A stretch of DNA of 64,000 nt from Anaerosacchariphilus hominis. Its GTDB lineage: Bacteria; Bacillota; Clostridia; Lachnospirales; Lachnospiraceae. The position numbers and the translations under genes are program-made. The DNA lies in contig NZ_JACOOR010000002.1 in NCBI RefSeq assembly GCF_014290175.1, positions 1 through 64,000 on the forward strand, read 5' to 3'. The notes under the pieces are model-generated. The model made no database searches, was not told the origin of the DNA, and saw nothing but the letters and a program-made list of their open reading frames with translations. The stretch's first letter is position 1, and the number at the start of each line of letters is the position of its first letter. This document shows, piece by piece, positions 1 to 8,441 of this stretch.

Positions 1-115
1 GATATCCCATTCGAAAGAAGTAAGACCCCTTGAAGACGACAAGGTAGATAGGGCAGAGGTGGAAGTGTGGTAACACATGGAGCTGACTGTTACTAATAGG
101 TCGAGGGCTTGACCA
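1..115 (+). rRNA. 23S rRNA, 3' end (partial)
   Basis: The first ~115 bases match the conserved 3' end of bacterial 23S rRNA: the block TGAAGACGACAAGGTAGATA, a stretch ending in GTTACTAATAGGTCGAGGG, and a terminal CTTGACCAA. The 5' part lies outside the window. The exact mature 3' end is approximate. Confidence 0.93.
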
Positions 116-352
116 AGAGCGGAGAAAGCGGCCAGACGGCTGGGCTGTGAAGACGAAGAGTGCTTGCACTCTGAGGCGGAACAGGACAGACGGATGGACA
201 TTTGCGAAGCAAAGGACATGAGGAAGAAGCGAAGCGGATTCCGAATGACCGCTTTCGTAAATGAAAGAAGTCGCAACTCTTCGCGAAGCGTCATAGGATA
301 GAAAATGTCTAAAAGATATGCAGTATATAGTTTTGAAGGTACAATACCTTAT
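116..352 (+). other. rRNA operon 3' spacer, no 5S gene seen
   Basis: This 237-nt spacer joins 23S to tRNA-Asn. It holds short stem-loops (for example GAGTGC-TT-GCACTC near 158-171) of the kind used for 23S end processing. I found no 5S rRNA-like sequence here, so tRNA-Asn is the first gene after 23S. A short GC-poor stretch before the tRNA resembles rRNA operon spacer sequence. Confidence 0.6.
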
Positions 353-424
353 TCCTCGATAGCTCAGTGGTAGAGCGTTCGGCTGTTAACCGAAATGTCG
401 TAGGTTCGAGCCCTACTCGGGGAG
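353..424 (+). tRNA. tRNA-Asn (GTT)
   Basis: A 72-nt cloverleaf. The acceptor stem TCCTCGA pairs with TCGGGGA, the anticodon loop has GTT in CTGTTAAC, and the T-arm is TAGGTTCGAGCCCTA. No CCA is encoded. It is the first tRNA after 23S and is probably co-transcribed with the rRNA operon. Confidence 0.96.
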
Positions 425-427
425 CTG

Positions 428-463
428 AAAGAACTGCTAATCGGGTTTAGCAGTTCTTTTTTT
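428..463 (+). terminator. Rho-independent terminator after tRNA-Asn
   Basis: Stem GAACTGCTAA / TTTAGCAGTTC around a short loop, followed by a run of seven T. It would end the rRNA/tRNA-Asn transcript. Confidence 0.85.
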
Positions 464-576
464 CTGTAAAAATATGAATTCTGCTCTTGCAAAAACATGC
501 AAAGTATGATAACATATTTAACGTTCAGGACATTTTACGTTCTGTAGTGTAAGGCCCTGAGGGGCATCATAGCTAA

Positions 577-648
577 GGCTCCTTGGTCAAGCGGTTAAGA
601 CATCGCCCTTTCACGGCGGTAACACGGGTTCGATTCCCGTAGGAGTCA
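577..648 (+). tRNA. tRNA-Glu (TTC)
   Basis: A 72-nt cloverleaf. The acceptor GGCTCCT pairs with AGGAGTC, the anticodon TTC sits in CCTTTCACG, and the T-arm is ACGGGTTCGATTCCCGT. No CCA is encoded. Confidence 0.96.
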
Positions 649-653
649 TTTAC

Positions 654-727
654 GGACCCATAGCTCAGTTGGTTAGAGCAACCGGCTCATAACCGGTCGG
701 TCCTGGGTTCGAGTCCCCGTGGGTCCA
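654..727 (+). tRNA. tRNA with CAT anticodon (Met or lysidine-type Ile2)
   Basis: A 74-nt cloverleaf. The acceptor GGACCCA pairs with TGGGTCC and the anticodon is CAT in GGCTCATAACC. It lacks the initiator C1-A72 mismatch, so it is not tRNA-fMet. The GGCTCATAACC anticodon arm resembles Firmicute Ile2 (lysidine-modified CAT) at least as much as elongator Met. I leave the choice open. Confidence 0.9.
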
Positions 728-758
728 CTTTTAAAAAGTAAACCTTATAATTTCATAT

Positions 759-832
759 GGCCCGATGGCTCAGTTGGTTAGAGCGCCGCCCTGTCACGGC
801 GGAGGTCGTGGGTTCGAGTCCCATTCGGGTCG
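759..832 (+). tRNA. tRNA-Asp (GTC)
   Basis: A 74-nt cloverleaf. The acceptor GGCCCGA pairs with TCGGGTC (one G-T), the anticodon GTC is in CCTGTCACG, and the T-arm is GTGGGTTCGAGTCCCAT. Confidence 0.96.
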
Positions 833-852
833 TTTGCACTGCTAGTGCATAT

Positions 853-938
853 GCCGGCATGGCGGAACTGGCAGACGCACAGGACTTAAAATCCTGCGGG
901 ACTAACATCCCGTACCGGTTCGATTCCGGTTGCCGGCA
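853..938 (+). tRNA. tRNA-Leu (TAA)
   Basis: An 86-nt class II tRNA with a long variable arm. The acceptor GCCGGCA pairs with TGCCGGC, the anticodon TAA is in GGACTTAAAATCC, and the T-arm is ACCGGTTCGATTCCGGT. It is the last gene of this cluster. Confidence 0.96.
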
Positions 939-942
939 TGAA

Positions 943-980
943 GAAAGAGCTTGATTCTCTGAGAATCGAGCTCTTTTCTT
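943..980 (+). terminator. Terminator after the tRNA-Glu-to-Leu cluster
   Basis: The long stem AAAGAGCTTGATTCTC / GAATCGAGCTCTTTT has a 3-nt loop and is followed by a T-rich tail. It ends the tRNA cluster transcript. Confidence 0.8.
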
Positions 981-1122
981 ATGGAATAGGAAATTCCGAT
1001 AGAATTCCCTATTCCATAAAAGCAAGCAGGGCTTGCAAAGATGCGCACTCGGCGCAGTGGTAGATGGTTGCCAAGGCAACCGCGCCTCAGCGCGAGAATG
1101 TGCCAACGGCACATTCTTTTTT
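980..1122 (+). other. Stacked stem-loops in a tRNA intergenic region
   Basis: No gene is evident. Successive inverted repeats are visible: a stem TATGGAATAGG / CCTATTCCAT (980-1018), GCAAGC/GCTTGC (1022-1037), a GGCGC...GCGCC stem enclosing GGTTGCC-AA-GGCAACC (about 1051-1086), and AGAATGTGCC/GGCACATTCT followed by T6 (1095-1122), which is terminator-like. The phrase GGCGCAGTGGTAGA resembles a tRNA D-arm, so part of it may be a decayed tRNA. Confidence 0.5.
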
Positions 1123-1199
1123 ATACAAAATCCAAAGTTTTGCACCGGTCTGATGCACCTGCTACTAAAAAAAGCTACTAAAAAAATTAAAAAAAGTAC

Positions 1200-1231
1200 T
1201 TGCATTCTGTTCATGGATATGATATTATAAT
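1200..1231 (+). promoter_or_regulatory. Probable promoter of tRNA-Arg(ACG)
   Basis: TTGCAT at 1200-1205 and TATAAT at 1226-1231, 39 nt before the tRNA. The spacer of 20 nt is longer than the usual 17, so the -35 assignment is tentative; the -10 is a perfect match. Confidence 0.5.
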
Positions 1232-1269
1232 CAGGCAGTCAAGAAACAGTACTTGTGAATGACTGAAAT

Positions 1270-1343
1270 GTGGGCGTAGCTCAGCTGGATAGAGCGTTTG
1301 GCTACGGACCAAAAGGTCGGGGGTTCGAATCCTCTCGCCCACG
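1270..1343 (+). tRNA. tRNA-Arg (ACG)
   Basis: A 74-nt cloverleaf. The acceptor GTGGGCG pairs with CGCCCAC, the anticodon ACG is in GGCTACGGACC, and the T-arm is GGGGGTTCGAATCCTCT. Confidence 0.95.
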
Positions 1344-1347
1344 CTGA

Positions 1348-1385
1348 AGAAAAAGGAATTCTGAGAAATCAGAGTTCCTTTTTTC
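1348..1385 (+). terminator. Terminator after tRNA-Arg(ACG)
   Basis: Stem AAAGGAATTCTGA / TCAGAGTTCCTTT with a GAAA loop and a T6 tail. Confidence 0.85.
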
Positions 1386-1449
1386 ATTATGTCCGGTTAT
1401 AATAGGGCTGTAACGAATAAAAAGGTAACATTATCCGGGAAAGTGTGTA

Positions 1450-1480
1450 TTGTTATTTTCACAGGAGTTTGCTATATAAT
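1450..1480 (+). promoter_or_regulatory. Candidate promoter of the 1541 gene
   Basis: TTGTTA at 1450-1455 is followed by overlapping -10 choices: TATATA at 1473-1478 (17-nt spacer) or TATAAT at 1475-1480 (19-nt spacer). It lies about 60 nt before the start codon and may serve the following exporter and surface-protein genes too. Confidence 0.5.
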
Positions 1481-1540
1481 ATAAGCAGAGTGTTAAGAGG
1501 ATATAAAATACTGGATTTTTGAGATCGGGAGGAAGGCACT

Positions 1541-2146
1541 ATGGCACATAAGATACTGACAATCGGAAGGCAGCTGGGAAGCGGCGGCCGGGAACTGGGA
1601 GAGCGTGTGGCAGAGCGGCTGGGCGTGCCATTTTTCGACCAGAATCTGATTTCCATGGCGGCAGAGCGTGGAGATCTGGCAGAGTCCTATCTGGCCCGTT
1701 TTGATGAGAAAAAGCATAATCCCTGGATGTACGAGATGGTCACCGGAGGTAATAAGCATGTGCCGAAGGGGGCGTCTCTGCAGGAGGCTTTGTTTAAGCT
1801 CCAGGGAGATGTGATCCGCCATATTTCCAAAAAGACGGACGCGGTGATCATCGGACGCTGTGCGGATTATATTCTGCGGGAACGGACTGACGCAAAGGTT
1901 TTAAGCGTCTTTGTGTCTGCGCCCATGGAAGCGTGCATTGAGCGTAAGATGGAGCAGAAGGGTATCACAGAGAAAGAGGCGGAGGCCCTGATTAAAAAGG
2001 TCGATAAAGATCGCAGAAAATACTATGAGTTCCATACAGGAAAGGACTGGAGCGATCCGGAGAGCTATGATGTTTATCTGGACAGCAGCAAACAGTCCAT
2101 GGAAGAAATGACAGAATTTCTCGTGAAACGATTTGAAGAGTTGTAG
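1541..2146 (+). CDS. Cytidylate kinase-like family protein
   Basis: A 201-residue predicted cytosolic nucleotide kinase of the cytidylate_kin2 type. The start has a glycine-rich P-loop-like motif GRQLGSGGRELGE (residues 9-21), followed by LGVPFFDQNLI, the arrangement seen in these CMK-like proteins. Mid-protein VIIGRCADYIL and a C-terminal lid region rich in Arg/Lys (KVDKDRRKYYEFHTG) fit phosphotransfer. The true substrate is not known for most members; they are distinct from the housekeeping Cmk. GATCGGGAGG lies just upstream as ribosome binding site. It is separated by 26 nt from the MMPL exporter gene and is probably co-transcribed with it; a functional link is not obvious. Confidence 0.85.
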   Translation: MAHKILTIGRQLGSGGRELGERVAERLGVPFFDQNLISMAAERGDLAESYLARFDEKKHNPWMYEMVTGGNKHVPKGASLQEALFKLQGDVIRHISKKTDAVIIGRCADYILRERTDAKVLSVFVSAPMEACIERKMEQKGITEKEAEALIKKVDKDRRKYYEFHTGKDWSDPESYDVYLDSSKQSMEEMTEFLVKRFEEL

Positions 2147-2172
2147 ACAGAGGAGCAGAGGAGAATTCTATT

Positions 2173-4662
2173 ATGGAAGAAAAGAAGCAGAAAAAGAATC
2201 CCATGGAGAAAATCGCCACTTTTATTGTGGATAAGCGCAATCTGTTTTTCCTGATTTATGTGGCGGCGTTTATCTTCAGTATTTTCGCAAAATCCTGGGT
2301 AAAGGTGGATAACGAGCTGACCGATTATCTGCCGGAGACCACCGAGACCCGGCAGGGCCTGGATATTATGGATAAGAATTTCATTACCTATGGAACCTCA
2401 CGTATCATGATTTCCAATATTACATATCCCCAGGCGGAGGCCCTGGTGGATCAGATCGAGGCTGTCAAGGGCGTGGATCAGGTGGAGTTCGACGATAGCG
2501 AGGACCATTTCAAGGGAACCAACGCCCTGTATTCCATCACTTACACCGACGAGGCAGAGAGTGATGTGAGCGTGCAGGCTCTGGATGATATCAAAAGTCT
2601 GTTGTCAGATTACGATGTGTCCGTGGCAGGAGAGGTGGGCAATGATATGTCCGTGACCCTGGCCCAGGAGATCAACGTAATCATGGGTATCGTAATCGTC
2701 ATCATTATTATCGTATTGCTGATTACGTCACAGACTTATGCGGAGATCCCGGTACTTTTACTTACCTTTGGCGCGGCCATTATCCTGAATCAGGGAACGA
2801 ACTTCATATTTGGCGAAATCTCATTCGTCAGCAATTCCGTCTGTTCGATCCTGCAGCTGGGCTTATCCATCGACTACGCCATTATCATGTGCCATCGGTT
2901 CAGCGAGGAGCGGGAGAATCTGGAACCCAGAGAGGCCTGCATTACTGCACTGAGCAAGGCCATCATCGAGATTTCCTCCAGCTCCCTGACTACCATGTCA
3001 GGTCTGCTGGCCATGATGTTCATGCACTTCCAGATCGGCTTCGACCTGGGCCGCGTGTTGATTAAGGCAGTTATCTTCAGTATGATCGTGGTATTTACCC
3101 TGATGCCGGGACTGCTGATGCTTTTCAGCAAATGGATTGACCGCACCCATCATCGGAAATTCATTCCGGAGATCAATGGATGGGGTAAACTCATTACGAA
3201 GATCTATCCGCTGCTGATGCCGATCTTTGTGGTGGCTATCGTATTCGGCTGCTATTTTTCCAATAAATGCCCTTACGTGTTCAGCCAGAATAACATTGAT
3301 ACGCTGAATCAGAGTGAGACGCAGCTGGAGGAGAAGAAGATCAAGAAAACCTTCGGCGACACGAATATCATGGCGCTGATCGTTCCATCCGGTCATTATG
3401 ATAAAGAGAAGGCGGTTCTGGAGAAGCTGGAAACCTACGACCAGGTGGACTACACCACGGGACTTTCCAATATCGAGGTATCCATGGACGACGAGGATGA
3501 GGACGGCGGCAGTTCCAAAAAATCAGACACATATATGCTGACGGATTCCCTGACTCCCCGACAGTTTGCCGAGATGACAGATATGGATATTGAGCAGGCG
3601 CGGATGATCTATTCGGCCTATGCGGTAGACAATGAAGAATACGGTCACATCATCAACAATCTGGACGGCTATGGCGTGCCGCTGCTGGATATGTTCCTGT
3701 TTGCGTATGACCATCTGGATTATGTGAATCTGGATCAGGATCAGGTGGATGATTTGAATGATCTGCACGACCAGCTGACCAAGGGCCAGGATCAGCTCCA
3801 GAGTGAAAAATATACCCGAATGCTGATCAGCCTGAATCTGCCTGAGGAGGATCAGGAGACATTTGATTTTCTGAGTACCATCCGGCAGGTGGCAGAGGAG
3901 GAATACGGTGAGGACGCGGAGATTTATCTGGTGGGTAATTCTACCAGCGATTACGACCTGTCCAGCAGCTTCAGCCAGGATAACCTGATGATCAGTATCC
4001 TCTCGGCGTTGTTTGTTATCATCGTTCTTTTGTTTACCTTCCAGTCCGTGGGTATGCCGATTCTGCTGATTATTGTGATTCAGGGCAGTATCTGGATCAA
4101 CTTCTCTGTGCCCTATCTGTCAGGTACGCCGCTGTTCTTCCTGGGCTACCTGGTAGTAAGCTCCATTCAGATGGGTGCGAATATCGACTACGCCATCGTT
4201 ATCGCGAACCGTTATACGGAGCTGAAGAAGGAAATGCCGATAAAAGAGGCGATTATTACAACGCTGAACCAGGCGTTCCCGACCATTATCACCTCCGGCG
4301 CTATCCTGGCGACGGCAGGCGTGCTGATTGCATTGATTACGACGAATCCGGCCATTTACGGCATCGGCGTATGTCTGGGCCGTGGTACGATCATTTCCAT
4401 GTTTCTGGTAATGGCCATCCTTCCGGCCATCCTGATTCTGGGTGACAACATTCTGGAGCGCACCAGATTCAATATCAAGTACCCGGAGCGGACCCACAGC
4501 GTCAGCGGCAAGGTACATGTGGACGGCCGTGTGCGGGGTTATATTTCCGGCCAGATTGACGCGGAGATTCACGGCGTGGTAGACGGCGATATCGACGCGA
4601 TGGTGGATGTGAAGCAGATTAAGAAACTGGATGAAGAGGAGGATGAAGAAGATGACTGGTAA
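2173..4662 (+). CDS. MMPL/RND-family transporter with bactofilin-like tail
   Basis: An 829-residue membrane protein of the MMPL (RND superfamily) type, proposed to export lipids or other hydrophobic cargo. A first TM segment (about 20-42) is followed by an extracytoplasmic domain, a five-to-six-helix bundle (about 165-345) containing the sterol-sensing-like stretch SIDYAIIMCHRF, a second extracytoplasmic domain, and a second helix bundle (about 610-765) with the matching NIDYAIVIANRY. This duplicated layout is diagnostic. The odd part is the C-terminus: after the last helix, residues ~775-812 form short G-V/I repeats (VSGKVHVDGRVRGYISGQI) like a bactofilin beta-helix, followed by an acidic tail. 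The gene overlaps the start of the GLUG surface protein, suggesting translational coupling and possibly joint work at the envelope. Confidence 0.88.
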   Translation: MEEKKQKKNPMEKIATFIVDKRNLFFLIYVAAFIFSIFAKSWVKVDNELTDYLPETTETRQGLDIMDKNFITYGTSRIMISNITYPQAEALVDQIEAVKGVDQVEFDDSEDHFKGTNALYSITYTDEAESDVSVQALDDIKSLLSDYDVSVAGEVGNDMSVTLAQEINVIMGIVIVIIIIVLLITSQTYAEIPVLLLTFGAAIILNQGTNFIFGEISFVSNSVCSILQLGLSIDYAIIMCHRFSEERENLEPREACITALSKAIIEISSSSLTTMSGLLAMMFMHFQIGFDLGRVLIKAVIFSMIVVFTLMPGLLMLFSKWIDRTHHRKFIPEINGWGKLITKIYPLLMPIFVVAIVFGCYFSNKCPYVFSQNNIDTLNQSETQLEEKKIKKTFGDTNIMALIVPSGHYDKEKAVLEKLETYDQVDYTTGLSNIEVSMDDEDEDGGSSKKSDTYMLTDSLTPRQFAEMTDMDIEQARMIYSAYAVDNEEYGHIINNLDGYGVPLLDMFLFAYDHLDYVNLDQDQVDDLNDLHDQLTKGQDQLQSEKYTRMLISLNLPEEDQETFDFLSTIRQVAEEEYGEDAEIYLVGNSTSDYDLSSSFSQDNLMISILSALFVIIVLLFTFQSVGMPILLIIVIQGSIWINFSVPYLSGTPLFFLGYLVVSSIQMGANIDYAIVIANRYTELKKEMPIKEAIITTLNQAFPTIITSGAILATAGVLIALITTNPAIYGIGVCLGRGTIISMFLVMAILPAILILGDNILERTRFNIKYPERTHSVSGKVHVDGRVRGYISGQIDAEIHGVVDGDIDAMVDVKQIKKLDEEEDEEDDW

Positions 4663-7600
4663 AATGAGACATGCAGCGAGCTTCTTTCTGGCGGCTGTGA
4701 TGACGCTGTCCCTGGCCTTTTCTCACGGCGTACCGGTATATGCGGACGGCGGGAATATTACGATTGCAAGCGTGGAGGATCTGGAAGGGCTGGCTAAGAA
4801 CTGCAAGCTGGATACCTGGTCCCAGGGAAAGACGGTGACCCTGACGGCGGATCTGGATCTGACGGATTCTGATTTTACGTCGATTCCCATCTTTGGAGGA
4901 ACCTTTGACGGCGGCGGACACACCATTTCAGGTCTGAGCTATACAAAGGATGGTTCCACCGAGGGCTTCTTCCGTTACATACAGGAAGGAGCAGTGGTAA
5001 GGAACCTTCGGGTGGAGGGAATCTTAAGCCCCACGGGAACCGGAAAGAATATCGGAGGTATCGCCGGAAGCAACAGCGGCGCGATTTCCTCCTGCACCTT
5101 CGCAGGAACCATTGAAGGAGAAACCAATGTGGGCGGCATCGCCGGTATCAATGAGGCCAGCGGTTCTATCTACAATTCCGCAGTGTCCGGTACGATCACC
5201 GGAACCCACAGCACCGGCGGCGTGACAGGCAGAAACCTGGGCCAGGTCATGGGCTGTACCAACAGCGCGGAGATCAATACGGGAGACTATGAAGAAAAGG
5301 GAAGCTCCCAGAGCCTGAATGTGAATCTGGACACGGATCTGAAGCAGCTGACCAATGACCAGAAGGATAAAACCGAGGTCGTGAACACCACCACAGACAC
5401 CGGCGGTGTCTGCGGTTACTCCTCCGGAAGCATTCAGAATTCTTCCAATCAGGCGGCTGTCGGCTATTCCCATATTGGCTATAACGTGGGCGGTATCGCC
5501 GGACGTTCGGAGGGATATTTAAGCGGAAACCAGAACCAGGGCGACATCCAGGGCCGGAAGGACGTGGGTGGTATCGTGGGACAGATGGCTCCCGATCTGC
5601 AGCTTCACTTTGACGAGGATAAGATCGAGACGCTCCGGGGGCAGATCAATAAACTAAGCGATCTGGTGGATACGGCTCTGAGCCATATGGACGATTCCCG
5701 TTCGGATATTTCGGGACGGATGGATAAGATTTCCGACTATGCGGACACAGCCAAGGACAGCTCCAAGGCACTGGCGGATAAGACCACCAAGTGGGCGGAC
5801 AGCAACCTTCAGAAGGTGAATCAGGCAGCCGCTTCCACCAAGCAGGTGCTGGAGGATCTGACGGTATTGTCCAAAGACCTTCAGGATATCTCCGGCGCAG
5901 CCCAGGACGCTATCCAGGCTGTGAAGAATATTCTGGATACCATTGCAGGTCATACGGATGAGATCAATTCCATTCAAAAGCACCTGACCAATGCTTCTTC
6001 TAAGCTGACGGAGGCCACCGAAGACCTGCAGGAGGCCATCGATGCCTATCAGAATGGCAACACTACAGAGGCCATCAGTAAGCTGACTGACGCGGTGAGC
6101 GCCCTGAACGAGGCTTCCGGCGAACTGAATCAGGCCCTGCAGGAACTGCAGGAGCTGATGAACAATCAGGATGTGAAGGATGCGCTACAGAACGCAGTGG
6201 ACGCACTGCAGAAGTCTGCGGATGATATTCAGAAGGCCCTGCAGAGCCTGCGGAAGAATCTGGAGCAGCTGGGTGGCGATTTGTCGAAGGTGGATCTGTC
6301 CTTTGATACCCTGGGAGACGGCTACCGGGAAGAGGGAGACCGGCTGTACGCGGCGGTGGGAGGCATTTCCCATCAGCTGGAGCGGCTGGGAGATAACCTG
6401 TCCGATATGACTTCGGATATGGTGGACGACTTCCGCGGAATCAACGATCAGTTCCAGAATGTGATGAACTCCATGCTGGATATCGTGTCCACCAATGACG
6501 AGTCCGATTCCCTGGAGGATCGGATCGTGGACGTATCCGACGAGGAGATCGAAAAGACCACCCGTGGAAAGGCATACGCCTGCCGGAATAGCGGAGAGGT
6601 GGAGGGCGATGTGAACGTGGGCGGTATCGCTGGTTCCATGGCCATCGAGTATGATCTGGATCCGGAGGACGATATCACCAAGGTGGGCAGCGACAGCCTG
6701 AACTTTACCTTAAAGACCAGGGCGATCATCCAGAACTGCGTAAATCAGGGTGAAGTCACTTCTAAAAAGGATAATGCCGGCGGTATCGCCGGAAACATGG
6801 CGCTGGGCCTGGTGGTAGGCAGCGAAAGCTACGGAAGTGTCCTGAGCACAAACGGTAATTACGTGGGAGGCATCGCAGGATACTCCGTATCCCTGATTCG
6901 CCAGTCCTATGCCAAGTGTACCCTGGAGGGCGGCAATTATGTGGGAGGCATCGCAGGCTGGGGTAAGGATATCCGGGACTGCTACAGCCTGATCGAGGTC
7001 ACCAAAGCGGACGAATACATGGGAGCCATCGCAGGCGACTGGGACGGGGACGGAACCCTGTCCGGCAACCGGTTCGTAGGTGACGATTTCGGCGGCGTGG
7101 ACGGAATCAGCTATGGCAGCAAGGCAGAGCCGGTGGACTTTGATACGGTGGCTGCCACCGGAGGTATTCCCGCAGCCTTCCTGAACTTTGAACTTCGGTT
7201 TGTGGCCGACGGCGAGGTGCTTAAGACCGTTTCCTTTGAGTATGGCGATGATCTCTCCGATGTGGAGTACCCGGATATTCCGAAAAAAGACGGGTATAAT
7301 GGAAAATGGGAAGAGGCAGATCTGTCCCACATGACATTTTCCAAGGATCTGAATGTACTGTACACCACAGAATCCACGGCGGTGGCCAGCGATCAGATGC
7401 GGGATCTGGCTCACTCCACCCTGCTGGCAGAGGGTACCTTCAGTCTGGACGCCAAGCTGGTACTGGCAGAGGCCGAGGAGGATACCGGCAACGTACCTAC
7501 CAGGGGACGTGTGCTGGAGCAGTGGACCTCCACCCTGCGGGATCCGGTTCTGACAGACGATACCAGCTATAAGCTGCGGTTTATCGCGCCGGAGATGAAG

Positions 7601-7852
7601 GGAAAGCCGGGACTGTATCGTCTGAACGAGGACGGCAGCTGGAAAAAGATCTCTTATCAGAAAGATGGAAGCTATCTGGTCTTCAACGCGGACAGCGCTG
7701 AGATCACCTTCTGCGTCACAGAGGAACCGGGCGGAAAGCTCTTTGTGATTCTGCTGGGTGCGCTGGCGGTCGTTTTGTTGGCTGTGGTGGTGCTCATAAA
7801 AAAGAGGCGGAAGAAGAAAAAGGACAGAGGTGAGGCAGATGGACAGGAATGA
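4652..7852 (+). CDS. Secreted/anchored GLUG-repeat surface protein
   Basis: About 1,066 residues from the chosen ATG at 4652, which sits 9 nt after AGAGGAGG and overlaps the MMPL stop by 11 nt; upstream in-frame ATGs at 4631 and 4643 have poorer spacing. An N-terminal signal peptide (hydrophobic FFLAAVMTLSLAF, then VYA) is followed by repeated GLUG motifs (VGGIAG / GGIAGS), five or so before and five or so after a central long Gln/Lys/Asp-rich coiled-coil region (roughly residues 330-610). The C-terminus has one hydrophobic helix (VILLGALAVVLLAVVVL) and a Lys/Arg-rich tail, so it is probably a membrane-anchored exported protein. No LPXTG is seen. Function unknown; adhesion or envelope structural roles are typical guesses. 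Its coupling to the MMPL gene suggests a shared envelope role. Confidence 0.8.
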   Translation: MTGKMRHAASFFLAAVMTLSLAFSHGVPVYADGGNITIASVEDLEGLAKNCKLDTWSQGKTVTLTADLDLTDSDFTSIPIFGGTFDGGGHTISGLSYTKDGSTEGFFRYIQEGAVVRNLRVEGILSPTGTGKNIGGIAGSNSGAISSCTFAGTIEGETNVGGIAGINEASGSIYNSAVSGTITGTHSTGGVTGRNLGQVMGCTNSAEINTGDYEEKGSSQSLNVNLDTDLKQLTNDQKDKTEVVNTTTDTGGVCGYSSGSIQNSSNQAAVGYSHIGYNVGGIAGRSEGYLSGNQNQGDIQGRKDVGGIVGQMAPDLQLHFDEDKIETLRGQINKLSDLVDTALSHMDDSRSDISGRMDKISDYADTAKDSSKALADKTTKWADSNLQKVNQAAASTKQVLEDLTVLSKDLQDISGAAQDAIQAVKNILDTIAGHTDEINSIQKHLTNASSKLTEATEDLQEAIDAYQNGNTTEAISKLTDAVSALNEASGELNQALQELQELMNNQDVKDALQNAVDALQKSADDIQKALQSLRKNLEQLGGDLSKVDLSFDTLGDGYREEGDRLYAAVGGISHQLERLGDNLSDMTSDMVDDFRGINDQFQNVMNSMLDIVSTNDESDSLEDRIVDVSDEEIEKTTRGKAYACRNSGEVEGDVNVGGIAGSMAIEYDLDPEDDITKVGSDSLNFTLKTRAIIQNCVNQGEVTSKKDNAGGIAGNMALGLVVGSESYGSVLSTNGNYVGGIAGYSVSLIRQSYAKCTLEGGNYVGGIAGWGKDIRDCYSLIEVTKADEYMGAIAGDWDGDGTLSGNRFVGDDFGGVDGISYGSKAEPVDFDTVAATGGIPAAFLNFELRFVADGEVLKTVSFEYGDDLSDVEYPDIPKKDGYNGKWEEADLSHMTFSKDLNVLYTTESTAVASDQMRDLAHSTLLAEGTFSLDAKLVLAEAEEDTGNVPTRGRVLEQWTSTLRDPVLTDDTSYKLRFIAPEMKGKPGLYRLNEDGSWKKISYQKDGSYLVFNADSAEITFCVTEEPGGKLFVILLGALAVVLLAVVVLIKKRRKKKKDRGEADGQE

Positions 7853-8333
7853 ATTTGTAAGCACGCTGCGGGCAGCATTGACAGGAGAGGTATCTCCGGC
7901 CGTCGTGGAAGACAATGTGCGTTATTATCAGGATTATATATCCCAGGAAATTGCTTCGGGAAAAAGTGAAAAAGAGGTGCTGGACAGTCTGGGAGATCCC
8001 AGACTGATCGCCAGAACCATCGTGGATACCCAGGGAGACGCTTCCTGTCAGGACGGCCCGGCCTACGGCTATTATGAAAAGGAGCCGGAGGAACAGAAGG
8101 GCTTCCACGCGGAGTTCAACGACGAGGGCGGTATCGATATCAAGTATAAAAAGTTTAATTTTAACACCTGGTACGGAAAGCTTCTGGTGACCGTGGTGCT
8201 GATCGCCATTCTGGTGCTGATAGTGGCCCTGATTACCGGAATCCTTTCGGTGGTACTGCCGGTTCTGGTTCCGATCCTGATCGTGGTATTCCTGGTGCGC
8301 CTGCTTCTGGTGCTCTTCGGAGACCGCTGGTAA
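7839..8333 (+). CDS. DUF1700/HAAS-type membrane protein
   Basis: About 164 residues from ATG 7839, eight nt after AGAGG; a GTG at 7830 is in frame but lacks room for a ribosome binding site. The N-terminal ~70 residues (MDRNEFVSTLRAAL, then YYQDYISQEIASGKSEKEVLDSLGDPRLIA) match the helical HAAS/DUF1700 domain found in envelope-signalling proteins. The last ~55 residues are strongly hydrophobic with two likely TM segments. It overlaps the end of the GLUG surface protein gene, so it belongs to the same operon. In relatives this domain often pairs with a PadR regulator; none is adjacent here. Confidence 0.75.
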   Translation: MDRNEFVSTLRAALTGEVSPAVVEDNVRYYQDYISQEIASGKSEKEVLDSLGDPRLIARTIVDTQGDASCQDGPAYGYYEKEPEEQKGFHAEFNDEGGIDIKYKKFNFNTWYGKLLVTVVLIAILVLIVALITGILSVVLPVLVPILIVVFLVRLLLVLFGDRW

Positions 8334-8372
8334 ATGCGGAACTGCATGCAGAACTACATGAAGAAAATGGAA

Positions 8373-8401
8373 ACATAATTTGCCCGCGTCCTGCCATACT
8401 A
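8373..8401 (+). promoter_or_regulatory. Sigma-G-like forespore promoter
   Basis: CATACTA at 8395-8401 matches the Bacillus/Clostridium sigma-G -10 consensus (CATWHTA) exactly. ACATA at 8373-8377, 17 nt upstream, matches GHATR at four of five positions. It lies 40 nt before the small Ser/Lys/Asn-rich gene. The assignment is inference from consensus. Confidence 0.5.
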
Positions 8402-8441
8402 GAAGTGTAAATCCAATACATTTCTCAAGGAGGCAGTGATC

